A stretch of 14,974 bases of DNA, taken from an uncultured Collinsella sp. Lineage in GTDB: Bacteria; Actinomycetota; Coriobacteriia; Coriobacteriales; Coriobacteriaceae. Position numbers and translations under genes: made by a program. Shown here in pieces: positions 1 to 5,514 of this stretch. Every line of letters begins with the position of its first letter. Position 1 is the stretch's first letter. Under the pieces are notes generated by a model, which saw only the letters and a program-made list of their open reading frames with translations, had not been told where the DNA came from and did not search any database. The stretch is from positions 1-14,974 of the forward strand of contig CAADVE010000054.1 in the NCBI GenBank assembly GCA_900752425.1, in the 5' to 3' direction.

Positions 1-276
1 GACATCCACGACCGACATTCCTCAATCGGGGTGGCGACCTGTTTCGTCGGCGCAGTGGCGGCGTGCCCGGGCGTCCCGAATCCTTTTGAGGGTCTCATTT
101 GGAGTCAGGCACTGCTGTCGCTTCAGCTGCCGATTACGGTCTTTGTGCTCATACGACTCACCAGTTCGCCCCGCGTCATGGGCAAATACGCCAACTCGCG
201 CCCGCTCAACGCGCTGCTCGTAGGGATCGGCGTCATCGTGACGATTCTCGACATCGTGCTGCTAACGGGGATGTAA
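1..276 (+). CDS. mntH: NRAMP-family divalent metal transporter, C-terminal fragment (MntH-like)
   Basis: The gene is cut by the left window edge, and the frame is open from base 1 to the TAA at 274-276. About 91 residues are visible. They contain the characteristic NRAMP stretch WSQALLSLQLPITVF, followed by a Met-Gly-Lys-Tyr-Ala-Asn-Ser segment and a final hydrophobic helix ending VLLTGM. This matches the last two or three membrane segments of proton-coupled Mn2+/Fe2+ importers of the inner membrane. The first ~10 visible residues are less typical, so I am less sure of the extreme left. The gene converges on the rubredoxin gene, and no good rho-independent terminator is seen directly behind it on this strand. 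Family assignment is confident; the metal (Mn versus Fe) and the symbol are inferred from the family only. Confidence 0.8.
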   Translation, partial: DIHDRHSSIGVATCFVGAVAACPGVPNPFEGLIWSQALLSLQLPITVFVLIRLTSSPRVMGKYANSRPLNALLVGIGVIVTILDIVLLTGM

Positions 277-354
277 TTGGGATGGCGTGACTGTCCAGAT
301 ATAACGTCTTAATCTGTAACACGTGAGACCGTTTTAAACCGTCAGATAAATCAA

Positions 355-389
355 AAGGGTCCCAGCCGGAATATCCAGCCGGGACCCTT
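355..389 (-). terminator. Rho-independent terminator of the rubredoxin gene
   Basis: A 9-bp perfect stem, AAGGGTCCC (355-363) with GGGACCCTT (381-389), encloses a loop containing a short CCAGCCGG direct repeat. Read on the minus strand it is followed by TTTGATTTAT, a T-rich tail. It lies 41 bp behind the rubredoxin stop codon. On the plus strand there is no T-run, so it would stop mntH transcripts poorly. Confidence 0.7.
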
Positions 390-429
390 GGACAGAGCTA
401 TATGTTGCTGCAAGTTGTGTGTCTACGAG

Positions 430-573
430 TTACTCCTCGACGAGCTCAAACTGATCGGGACCGACGCCGCAGACCGGGCACACGTAGCCCTCGGGCAGCT
501 CGGGCGTGTCGACCTCAACCTCGTAACCGCAAACGGTGCACACAAACTTATACGTCTTCTTCTCCTCGGTCAT
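430..573 (-). CDS. Rubredoxin (small iron-sulfur electron carrier)
   Basis: This 47-residue ORF starts at ATG 573 and ends with TAA at 430-432. It carries both rubredoxin metal-binding motifs: CTVCGYE (Cys12, Cys15) and CPVCGVGPDQF (Cys32, Cys35), separated by the usual LPEGY turn. Four Cys would bind one Fe, giving a soluble cytoplasmic one-electron carrier. The length is slightly below the usual 52-54 residues because the segment between the Cys pairs is short. A strong ribosome site (GAGGAG) lies 7-8 bases before the ATG. Upstream at 617-644 is a promoter of its own, and further upstream is a flavin-reductase-like gene. In Hrb-type proteins a domain like this is fused to such a flavoprotein. 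The likely role, inferred, is electron transfer in oxygen, peroxide or nitric-oxide detoxification. Confidence 0.88.
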   Translation of the reverse strand: MTEEKKTYKFVCTVCGYEVEVDTPELPEGYVCPVCGVGPDQFELVEE

Positions 574-616
574 GGTGTTCTCCTCTCGAACGTGACTGCT
601 GGTGTACTTACTTATT

Positions 617-644
617 AGTATATATTCTCAATAACATAATGCAA
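617..644 (-). promoter_or_regulatory. Promoter of the rubredoxin gene, with an overlapping imperfect palindrome
   Basis: On the minus strand TTGCAT (639-644) and TATACT (617-622) are spaced by 16 bases, inside an AT-rich island that contrasts with the GC-rich surroundings. The -10 lies 43 bases before the start codon. A TTATT-N13-AATAA inverted repeat spans the spacer and -10, so a repressor or activator could bind here. The regulator is unknown. Confidence 0.6.
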
Positions 645-661
645 GTATTTTTAGAACATTT

Positions 662-1165
662 CTAGCCTTGATACGACGAGGCTTTGGGCGGCGTCTTGCC
701 CTTCAGCACCTTGTGGTAGTAGTCATAGGTCAGCGGGGTCTCGCCGCTCAGACGCTCGGCATCCTCGACCTCGCCAATAAACAGCAGATGCGTGTCCACA
801 TCCACAGTGTCGATCAAACGGCAGCTAAACAGGGCCGCCGCGTGCTCGGGCACATAGGGCATGCCCAGAGCCGTCTCGCGGGTCTCGTATTTGGCAAACT
901 TGTCATAATCGCTGCTGGTGCGGAACCCAAAGTTACCGATGTAGAGCATGTCGGCGGTCTGATCGATCACGGTCAGCGCGAACGCTTTGGCCGATGCGAT
1001 GACGCCCGAGGTGACATTGTCCTTGTTCACGGCAACCGAAATACGCGGCGGCATGGACGTCACCTGCACCGCAGTGTTGATGACGCAGCCGGCGCGCAAC
1101 CCGTCTGCCGCAGCGCTCACCACGTACAAACCGCTCGGCATGGTAAAGAACGCAGTTTTGTCCAT
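662..1165 (-). CDS. Flavin reductase-like FMN-binding protein (Hrb flavoprotein half)
   Basis: The protein has 167 residues from ATG 1165, which follows an AGGGGAG ribosome site; the open frame runs 64 codons further upstream but crosses a terminator and a hairpin, so the upstream part is non-coding. The fold is the FMN-binding split barrel of the flavin reductase family. The N-terminal GLYVVSA strand is followed by the flavin-binding segment with NTAVQVTSMPP (30-40), then HLLFIGEVEDAE (126-137). The C-terminal TYDYYHKVLKGKTPPKAS (146-163) is the signature seen just before the rubredoxin domain in Hrb-type proteins. Here the chain ends at SSYQG and a separate rubredoxin gene follows 88 bp later. 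The predicted role is NAD(P)H- or protein-dependent reduction of rubredoxin via FMN in the cytoplasm. Its own promoter was not identified. Confidence 0.85.
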   Translation of the reverse strand: MDKTAFFTMPSGLYVVSAAADGLRAGCVINTAVQVTSMPPRISVAVNKDNVTSGVIASAKAFALTVIDQTADMLYIGNFGFRTSSDYDKFAKYETRETALGMPYVPEHAAALFSCRLIDTVDVDTHLLFIGEVEDAERLSGETPLTYDYYHKVLKGKTPPKASSYQG

Positions 1166-1214
1166 AACGATCACTCCCCTAGCTCGGGTTGGAACCTCAT
1201 GAATGTATGTACCC

Positions 1215-1250
1215 ACAAAAAAGGCGGCACCCATAACGGACGCCGCCTTT
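1215..1250 (-). terminator. Rho-independent terminator behind smpB
   Basis: The stem is AAAGGCGGC with GCCGCCTTT (plus-strand 1220-1228 and 1242-1250). On the minus strand it is followed by a run of six T. It lies 120 bp after the smpB stop and 50 bp before the flavin reductase start, so it separates the two transcription units. Confidence 0.85.
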
Positions 1251-1292
1251 GAGACATATGTGTCAGAACAGTAAGAAAGATGAGACGCCCGC

Positions 1293-1359
1293 AGTTGCGG
1301 TGAAATAGGGACTGAATAGCCCCTTAAACAGGCAAAACAGTCCGTATTCCACCGCAACT
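1293..1359 (-). repeat. 67-bp imperfect palindrome (22-bp arms) in the smpB 3' region
   Basis: The arms 1293-1314 and 1338-1359 are complementary at 20 of 22 positions, including a perfect 10-bp outer AGTTGCGGTG/CACCGCAACT and a 6-bp inner GGACTG/CAGTCC; the loop is 23 bases. In minus-strand RNA one of the two mismatches becomes a G-U pair, so the hairpin is more stable in the smpB transcript than in the opposite strand. It begins 10 bases after the smpB stop and carries no T-tail, so it is not a standard terminator. It could be a repeated extragenic palindrome, a MITE remnant or an mRNA 3' stabilising structure. Only one copy was seen in this window. Confidence 0.7.
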
Positions 1360-1369
1360 TACAGAGTGC

Positions 1370-1840
1370 CTAGCGGTTGCGTTCCTTAAGGGCGCGGTCG
1401 ATCTCGCGTTGGACATCACGCTTGGCCATATCCTCGCGCTTGTCGTAGAGCTTCTTGCCGCGACCCAGACCCAGCAGCAGCTTTACGCGGCCGTCGGTAT
1501 TAAAGTAGAGCTCCAACGGAACCAGCGCATAACCACGGTTGCGAAGTTTGCCGTCAAGAAAGTCGATCTCCTTGCGGTGCAGCAGCAGACGACGCCGACG
1601 GTCGGGATCGCGATTCCACACGCCACCATGGCTATAAGGGTGGATATGCAGTCCGACGAGCCAGCACTCGCCGCCACGAATCAGCGCAAAAGTGTCAGTG
1701 ATCTGACAGGCGCGCTCGCGAATCGACTTGACCTCGGTGCCGCTCAGCTCAATACCGCACTCAAACGTCTCATCGATAAAGTACTCGTGATGTGCCGAGC
1801 GATTCTTGGAAATGAGTTTGCGCTCGCGCTTACTGGGCAT
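1370..1840 (-). CDS. smpB: SsrA-binding protein SmpB
   Basis: This 156-residue SmpB binds tmRNA and delivers it to stalled ribosomes for trans-translation. Diagnostic segments are KLISKNRSAHHEYFI at the N-terminus, the tmRNA-binding GIELSGTEVKSIRE (29-42), the HPYSHGG segment (67-73), RRRLLLHRKEI, and the basic C-terminal tail GRGKKLYDKRE...RDVQREIDRALKERNR that enters the mRNA channel. The length is normal for the family. The start is ATG 1840 with AAGGAGG seven bases upstream; an open extension reaching 1981 is only a shadow of the upstream gene. It overlaps the end of the TPR gene by 11 bp, so the two are almost certainly co-transcribed and translationally coupled. No ssrA (tmRNA) gene is visible nearby. 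Confidence 0.95.
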   Translation of the reverse strand: MPSKRERKLISKNRSAHHEYFIDETFECGIELSGTEVKSIRERACQITDTFALIRGGECWLVGLHIHPYSHGGVWNRDPDRRRRLLLHRKEIDFLDGKLRNRGYALVPLELYFNTDGRVKLLLGLGRGKKLYDKREDMAKRDVQREIDRALKERNR

Positions 1841-2747
1841 CGCCGGCCTCCTTGGCGCCATCGGCGTTTGAGCCCGCAGCCTCGCGCTTTGCCTTGCGCT
1901 CGGCATTGAGCTCGGCATCGCTCTCGCGCACCAGTTTGATAATCGCCGCGCAGGCCTCCTCGCCCACCAAGTCGCGAGCACGCACCGTCAGGCGCGTCGC
2001 CTCCTGCTTGTCGCCGTCACTTGCAGCATCGGTCGCGCACATAATCAGGCAGATGGCAATCTCGGCCGAAGGCGAGGTCGGCACGCCTTGCAGGGCCAAT
2101 TCACCCATCACGTGGTCGTCGCTCTCATCAGCGGCATCCGGATAGGTGGTATGGATCTTGTTGAGCAGGCGCGTCGTATGCGCATCGTTGGGCGCCAGGC
2201 GCAGCGCCAGACGCGCGCAGCCCACGGCAGCCGAAACGTTCTCGGTCTCGGGCTCCAAGAAGTACTGACCTAGATTGGCGTAAGCGCGGGCGGCGCACTT
2301 GCCATCGCTTGCACGCTCCAGCACCGAGAACGAGAGCGATGCCCACTCCTGCTTGTCCTCGAGTGCGCGGAACAGCTCGGCCAAATCCAAGCGATAGTTG
2401 CAGTTCATGGGGTCCCAACGCACAGCCTGCATCAGGGCATTACGAGCGCTTACATAATCCTGCTGGCGAATGTAGGCAAACGCCATGTCGGAGTACAGGC
2501 GGTCAAACGGCACCTCGACCTGCACGAGCTCGCGCGGATCCTTCTCCACGCGGCGATAGGCCAAGCGCTCAAACTTGCTATCGAAGCTAAAGTATTGACG
2601 CTTCTCCTCCGTCTTGCACTCAGCATCAATATACTCCTCGGCGAGCTCCACCAGACGCTCCAGCAGCGGCGTCGCCGTAACCAGGTCGCCCTGCGCCAGA
2701 TAGTTCTCGGCATACGTGATGTCTTGCAAGCTGATGGGCAGATCCAT
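1830..2747 (-). CDS. TPR-repeat protein of unknown function, upstream of smpB
   Basis: A 305-residue, largely helical cytoplasmic protein without a signal peptide or membrane segment. Residues ~80-200 hold TPR-like helix pairs; FDRLYSDMAFAYIRQQDYVSARNALMQAV followed by WDPMNCNY has the spacing of Gly/Ala and Pro expected of TPRs, and CAARAYANLG and ALRLAPNDA belong to later repeats. The last 30 residues are a charged, Ala/Lys/Glu-rich tail. The start is ATG 2747 after GAGGAG; 17 further in-frame codons upstream lack a ribosome site. The gene's stop lies inside smpB, so it is the first gene of a two-gene operon. TPRs mediate protein-protein contacts; nothing in the sequence indicates the partner, and a link to ribosome rescue is suggested only by position. 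Confidence 0.75.
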   Translation of the reverse strand: MDLPISLQDITYAENYLAQGDLVTATPLLERLVELAEEYIDAECKTEEKRQYFSFDSKFERLAYRRVEKDPRELVQVEVPFDRLYSDMAFAYIRQQDYVSARNALMQAVRWDPMNCNYRLDLAELFRALEDKQEWASLSFSVLERASDGKCAARAYANLGQYFLEPETENVSAAVGCARLALRLAPNDAHTTRLLNKIHTTYPDAADESDDHVMGELALQGVPTSPSAEIAICLIMCATDAASDGDKQEATRLTVRARDLVGEEACAAIIKLVRESDAELNAERKAKREAAGSNADGAKEAGDAQ

Positions 2748-2800
2748 GGCTACTCCTCGATCTGAGCGAAACACGGCAGGCGCCGTATATACGGTCAATA

Positions 2801-2831
2801 CACAAAACCCGGGTCTCTTACGAGGCCCGGG
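2801..2831 (-). terminator. Terminator of the tRNA-Gln/tRNA-Glu operon
   Basis: On the minus strand CCCGGG, a C-A mismatch, CTC, a GTAA loop, GAG and CCCGGG form a strong hairpin (2808-2831) followed by TTTTGTGT. It starts 10 bases after the CCA end of tRNA-Glu. Confidence 0.85.
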
Positions 2832-2841
2832 CGTTCAATTT

Positions 2842-2918
2842 TGGTAGCCCGTACCAGATTCGAACTGGTGATCTCCGCCTTGAGAGGGCGGCGTCCTAAA
2901 CCGCTAGACGAACGGGCC
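2842..2918 (-). tRNA. tRNA-Glu(CTC)
   Basis: A full cloverleaf: acceptor GGCCCGT/ACGGGCT (with one G-U), D-arm containing GTCTAGCGG, anticodon stem CCGCC/GGCGG with loop CTCTCAA (2880-2886, anticodon CTC), T-arm ACCAG-TTCGAAT-CTGGT, discriminator A and an encoded CCA. It reads GAG codons. It is the second gene of the pair, 17 bp behind tRNA-Gln, and shares its promoter. Confidence 0.95.
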
Positions 2919-2935
2919 ATATGTAGCAAATGCAA

Positions 2936-3009
2936 TGGCTGGGATGGAGGGAGTCGAACCCCCATTGACGGAACCAGAATCCGCTGTCCTGCCATTAGAC
3001 GACATCCCA
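2936..3009 (-). tRNA. tRNA-Gln(CTG)
   Basis: A full cloverleaf: acceptor TGGGATG/CATCCCA, starting with T as is usual for tRNA-Gln; anticodon stem GCGGA/TCCGT with loop TTCTGGT (anticodon CTG at 2975-2977); T-arm GGGGG-TTCGACT-CCCTC; discriminator G and an encoded CCA. It reads CAG codons and is the first gene of the tRNA operon. Confidence 0.95.
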
Positions 3010-3053
3010 ATGACTGCATCGCTGCGCTCGGCTGTGCCTTTGCGCAAGAAAGA

Positions 3054-3082
3054 AATATACGGGAAGTCTCGCCGTGACGCAA
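3054..3082 (-). promoter_or_regulatory. Promoter of the tRNA-Gln/tRNA-Glu operon
   Basis: On the minus strand TTGCGT (3077-3082) and TATATT (3054-3059) are separated by exactly 17 bases. The -10 lies 44 bases before the tRNA-Gln 5' end, which gives a leader of about 38 bases to be removed by RNase P. Confidence 0.8.
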
Positions 3083-3085
3083 GCC

Positions 3086-3120
3086 CCAATTTTGACTTTT
3101 TTGAAATTCAGTCAAATTGG
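3086..3120. repeat. Inverted repeat just upstream of the tRNA promoter
   Basis: CCAATTTTGACT (3086-3097) is complementary to AGTCAAATTGG (3110-3120) with a one-base bulge. It abuts the -35 element of the tRNA operon and lies in an AT-rich patch. It could be a protein-binding site or part of an upstream promoter element; neither strand has a T-tail that would make it a convincing terminator. The rest of the gene-free stretch 3121-3285 shows only a weak promoter-like TTGGCA (3207-3212) followed 17-18 bases later by a poor -10. Confidence 0.45.
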
Positions 3121-3285
3121 CCTAATTTAGTCCAACCCGTGAAGGACCTGTGAAGCCGACCGCTGTACACGAAGGGCAAAACGCCGCGAGCGGTAGCCGT
3201 CAACCGTTGGCAGATTCTACCGTGAAAACGATAGCACCAGGCAACACAATCGAAGTATCAATGATCGCGTAGATATCGAGGCGCC

Positions 3286-3696
3286 ATGGACGAAGAGCTT
3301 GATTACCTATGGGAGACCCTGGGCCTCGAGATCACTGCCGACCTTTGGCCCGAACGGGACAAAATCCATCCCACACTGCGCCCCGCCATTACTGTGGTGC
3401 AGGCAAAATACCGCCGTGCATCCTTTTTGATCATGCGGATGTCATGGCACGCGGGACTCCCCGACCTTAAGCGAATCCAGGCAAGCCTCGTCGAGCTGTC
3501 CGGCATGCCGACCGTCATATCCGAGGCGCACCTGGAGCAGCGCCAGCGCGAGCGACTGCAACAGCAGCGGATTCCCTTTATCTGCCCCGGCGTTCAGGCA
3601 TATCTGCCCTTTATGGACGAGGAGTACTGGAGCGGCAAGCCCAACAAACACGTAAAGGTTTACGATCCGCACGAATGGGCACAGCTGGCGGACTGA
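3286..3696 (+). CDS. Uncharacterised 136-residue protein, possibly a truncated regulator
   Basis: This is the only complete plus-strand gene. It starts at ATG 3286 behind GAGG and ends with TGA at 3694-3696, 19 bp before a palindromic repeat array. The protein is soluble, without signal peptide or membrane segment. It has an acidic N-terminus, a central region ending VELSGMPTVISEAHL, a basic QRQRERLQQQR helix and a conserved-looking IPFICPGVQAYLPFMDEEYW segment. My recollection is that a Gln/Arg-rich helix followed by an IPF...LPF motif occurs in the N-terminal part of a poorly described family of gut-bacterial MarR-like regulators whose winged helix lies further downstream. No such helix is present here, so the gene may be truncated. 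That link is weak; function is unknown. Confidence 0.55.
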   Translation: MDEELDYLWETLGLEITADLWPERDKIHPTLRPAITVVQAKYRRASFLIMRMSWHAGLPDLKRIQASLVELSGMPTVISEAHLEQRQRERLQQQRIPFICPGVQAYLPFMDEEYWSGKPNKHVKVYDPHEWAQLAD

Positions 3697-3715
3697 CTGA
3701 GGCAGGCCCGCCGGC

Positions 3716-3885
3716 GGAAAGTGCGTCCCAGTTTTCAAGCTCAAACTGGTCCCCACTTTCCCGTCGAGCCCTCAACCGGAAACCGTGTCCCACAATCGAA
3801 GCTCAGAATGGGACGTGCTTTCCGCAACCGGCCACTTTGGGAAAGCGCATCCCATTCTGGAAGCGAATTCCGGGTCGCACTTTCC
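3716..3885. repeat. Array of three palindromic units with a 62-bp period
   Basis: Three hairpin-forming units start at 3716, 3778 and 3840, exactly 62 bp apart. Each has a half-site close to GGAAAGYGCGTCCCA, a short loop resembling GAAGCTC (3735-3742, 3796-3803; GGAAGCG at 3859-3865) and the half-site in reverse, ending in the complement CTTTCC. Unit 1 pairs at 16 of 19 positions; units 2 and 3 are more diverged. All six half-sites are related, so this is tandem duplication of one element. The array fills the gap between two convergent genes (stops at 3696 and 3893), the typical location of REP/BIME-like elements. It may also act as a two-way terminator, but neither side has a T-run. No ORF in it is convincing. 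Confidence 0.8.
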
Positions 3886-3892
3886 GCAGCCG

Positions 3893-4252
3893 CTACAGCA
3901 ACGCCTCGGCCCAAGCCGATTCCCTAAAGCCGGGAATCGCAAAGTCGTCGCCCACCAGCAGCGGACGCTTGACCAGCATGCCGTCGGTCGCCAGCAGCTC
4001 GTAGCACTCCCGATCCGTCATGCCCGCATCCAGACGCGCCTTCAGGCCCAGCTCTCGATATTTCATGCCCGACGAATTAAAGAAGCGCCGCACCGGCAGC
4101 CCCGAACGAGCAATCCAGGTCGCAAGCTCATCAGCCGTGGGATTGTCCAAAACGATATCGCGGTCGATATACTCAACCCCATGTTCGTCCAGCCATGCCT
4201 TGGCCTTCTTACAGGTCGAGCACTTGGGATATTCAACAAACAGTACGGTCAT
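3893..4252 (-). CDS. ArsC/Spx-family thioredoxin-fold protein
   Basis: A 119-residue protein of the arsenate reductase/Spx/YffB superfamily. The N-terminal strand MTVLFVEYPK leads into the CxxC redox motif CSTCKKAKAWL (Cys11, Cys14). Further family marks are VEYIDRDIV, the LPVRRFFNSSGMKYRELGL segment (52-70) and the cis-Pro-type MLVKRPLLV (92-100). The length is standard. ATG 4252 follows GGAGG at good spacing, so the 13 in-frame codons upstream are not used. A CxxC is compatible with either an Spx-like RNA-polymerase-binding stress regulator or a glutathione/thioredoxin-coupled reductase; no arsenic resistance genes are nearby, so a true arsenate reductase is not supported. It is transcribed alone or from within the gap to mupG, where TACAAT at about 4325-4330 could serve as a -10. 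Confidence 0.8.
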   Translation of the reverse strand: MTVLFVEYPKCSTCKKAKAWLDEHGVEYIDRDIVLDNPTADELATWIARSGLPVRRFFNSSGMKYRELGLKARLDAGMTDRECYELLATDGMLVKRPLLVGDDFAIPGFRESAWAEALL

Positions 4253-4344
4253 GGGAATCCTCCGAATATAGATCGGCCAACGCAGGCACACGCCACATGA
4301 GGCGCCTTCGTATGATGGGCCAATTGTAGCCCACGGGTCACACG

Positions 4345-5397
4345 CTAAACGAACCGTACCCCGAATCCGCGCTTGATAAACGGCAGCAGCTCCATTGCCT
4401 CGGGCGTGATATGGCCCGCAACGTTCATGCGCTCGTCACCGGGAAGATCGACCCGCGCAATCTCAAGCTCGCCTTCGTAGCGCCCATATCCGCTATTGCT
4501 CACAGCGATCGACCCCGCCTTTCGCGGCAGGCCGGCTCCGGCATCCGTCGGCACGGAATCCGGCTTATGCGTCGTACGTGACTCCTGAGACCTAAAGATG
4601 AGGACGCTCGAGTCGGGCCGGTCGTGATGAATCTGCCCGCGCACATAGGCATAACCGGGCTCAAGCTCGCATTGCAGGTCCACGTATCCGGCGGAAACTT
4701 GAGCAAACTGCGCCCAGCCCGCATCGGATAGATCGGGGTCGCCGACCAACACAATGTCGCAATCGGCGCCATGTGCAAGCTCAAGCATATTGAGAGCAAC
4801 CTTTGACGCGCGACCGCGCTGCGCCTCGACCGTCGGCAGTCCCTCGAATACCGGCCCGCGAACGTTAGCATCACCCGGCACAAAAGCCATGATTTCGAAT
4901 CCAAGCGCCGCAAGACGAAGATTCGTCCGAGCAACATCTTCAAGAGCTAAACCGGTATAAGGCTTGGGGTAAAAATTGTGGCAGGCGGCAAAACGAGTCA
5001 CATCGGCACCGGCCTCACGCCACGATGCGATTTCATCAGAACTCACCGTCGATGCATTGACCACAATGCGAAATACACCGGACAGCTCCGCGACCCGCTG
5101 GGCGCTAAAGCCATAGTCCAAACGAAGGTATTCCAACCCCAGATCGCGCAGGTCCTCGATACGCTCAAGCCCGAGCAAATCGCACGTACGCGGCCCCACA
5201 TCGGCAATGAGCGCAATGCCGCGGGCGGAAAGCAGCGACAGCACATGACGGACTTTATCTGCATACGCCGCTCCCCCATCCTCGGGAATATGCAGTGAGG
5301 TAAACGCATAGCGCGCACCCGCCTCGGCACCACGCTCAATCGTCCGCTCAATATCCTGCAGAGGGCTGGAAAGATAAATCGAAATACCCGTTTTCAC
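4345..5397 (-). CDS. mupG: MupG family 6-phospho-N-acetylmuramidase (DUF871)
   Basis: This 350-residue protein has the two-part architecture of the MupG/DUF871 family: a TIM barrel (about 1-235) and a small C-terminal cyclophilin-like beta domain (about 240-350). Family marks are the N-terminal KTGISIYLSSP, SLHIPEDGG (34-42), the CHNFYPKPYTGL motif, AFVPGD and the C-terminal ITPEAMELLPFIKRG. The characterised member in Staphylococcus aureus hydrolyses MurNAc-6P-GlcNAc, taken up by MurP, to MurNAc-6P and GlcNAc in the cytoplasm. Its place as last gene behind murR, murQ and murP supports the same role. The start is GTG 5397 with AAAGGAG nine bases upstream; this ribosome site directly abuts the T-run of a terminator-like hairpin at 5414-5447, so expression may be lower than or uncoupled from the rest of the operon. 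Confidence 0.9.
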   Translation of the reverse strand: MKTGISIYLSSPLQDIERTIERGAEAGARYAFTSLHIPEDGGAAYADKVRHVLSLLSARGIALIADVGPRTCDLLGLERIEDLRDLGLEYLRLDYGFSAQRVAELSGVFRIVVNASTVSSDEIASWREAGADVTRFAACHNFYPKPYTGLALEDVARTNLRLAALGFEIMAFVPGDANVRGPVFEGLPTVEAQRGRASKVALNMLELAHGADCDIVLVGDPDLSDAGWAQFAQVSAGYVDLQCELEPGYAYVRGQIHHDRPDSSVLIFRSQESRTTHKPDSVPTDAGAGLPRKAGSIAVSNSGYGRYEGELEIARVDLPGDERMNVAGHITPEAMELLPFIKRGFGVRFV

Positions 5398-5413
5398 GCT
5401 TCAACGCTCCTTT

Positions 5414-5447
5414 AAAAAAGGCCGGCGGAGCAGTTAGCCCCGCCGGC
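5414..5447 (-). terminator. Intercistronic terminator-like hairpin between murP and mupG
   Basis: The stem is GCCGGCGG/CCGCCGGC (plus 5421-5428 and 5440-5447), followed on the minus strand by six T. It starts 68 bp after the murP stop, and its T-run touches the mupG ribosome site. It has all features of a rho-independent terminator, so it should reduce read-through into mupG. Confidence 0.85.
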
Positions 5448-5514
5448 ACAACCATAGCATCAAGAAATCTGCCGCGCGCCGCGAGCCCCGAGCAACACGG
5501 CTCGCGATATCAAA

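Noticed and set aside
1166..1357. A 64-codon in-frame upstream extension of the flavin reductase
   Set aside because: It runs through the smpB terminator and the 67-bp hairpin, and the ribosome site supports ATG 1165.
1250..1369. tmRNA (ssrA) gene next to smpB
   Set aside because: The gap is too short for a tmRNA and shows no tRNA-Ala-like ends; it holds the palindrome instead.
2795..3153. Several short open frames over the tRNA genes
   Set aside because: The region is fully explained by two tRNA genes, their promoter and terminator.
3716..3885. CRISPR array
   Set aside because: The period is regular, but the repeated part is a long diverged palindrome, there are no unique spacers of uniform length between identical repeats, and no cas gene is present.
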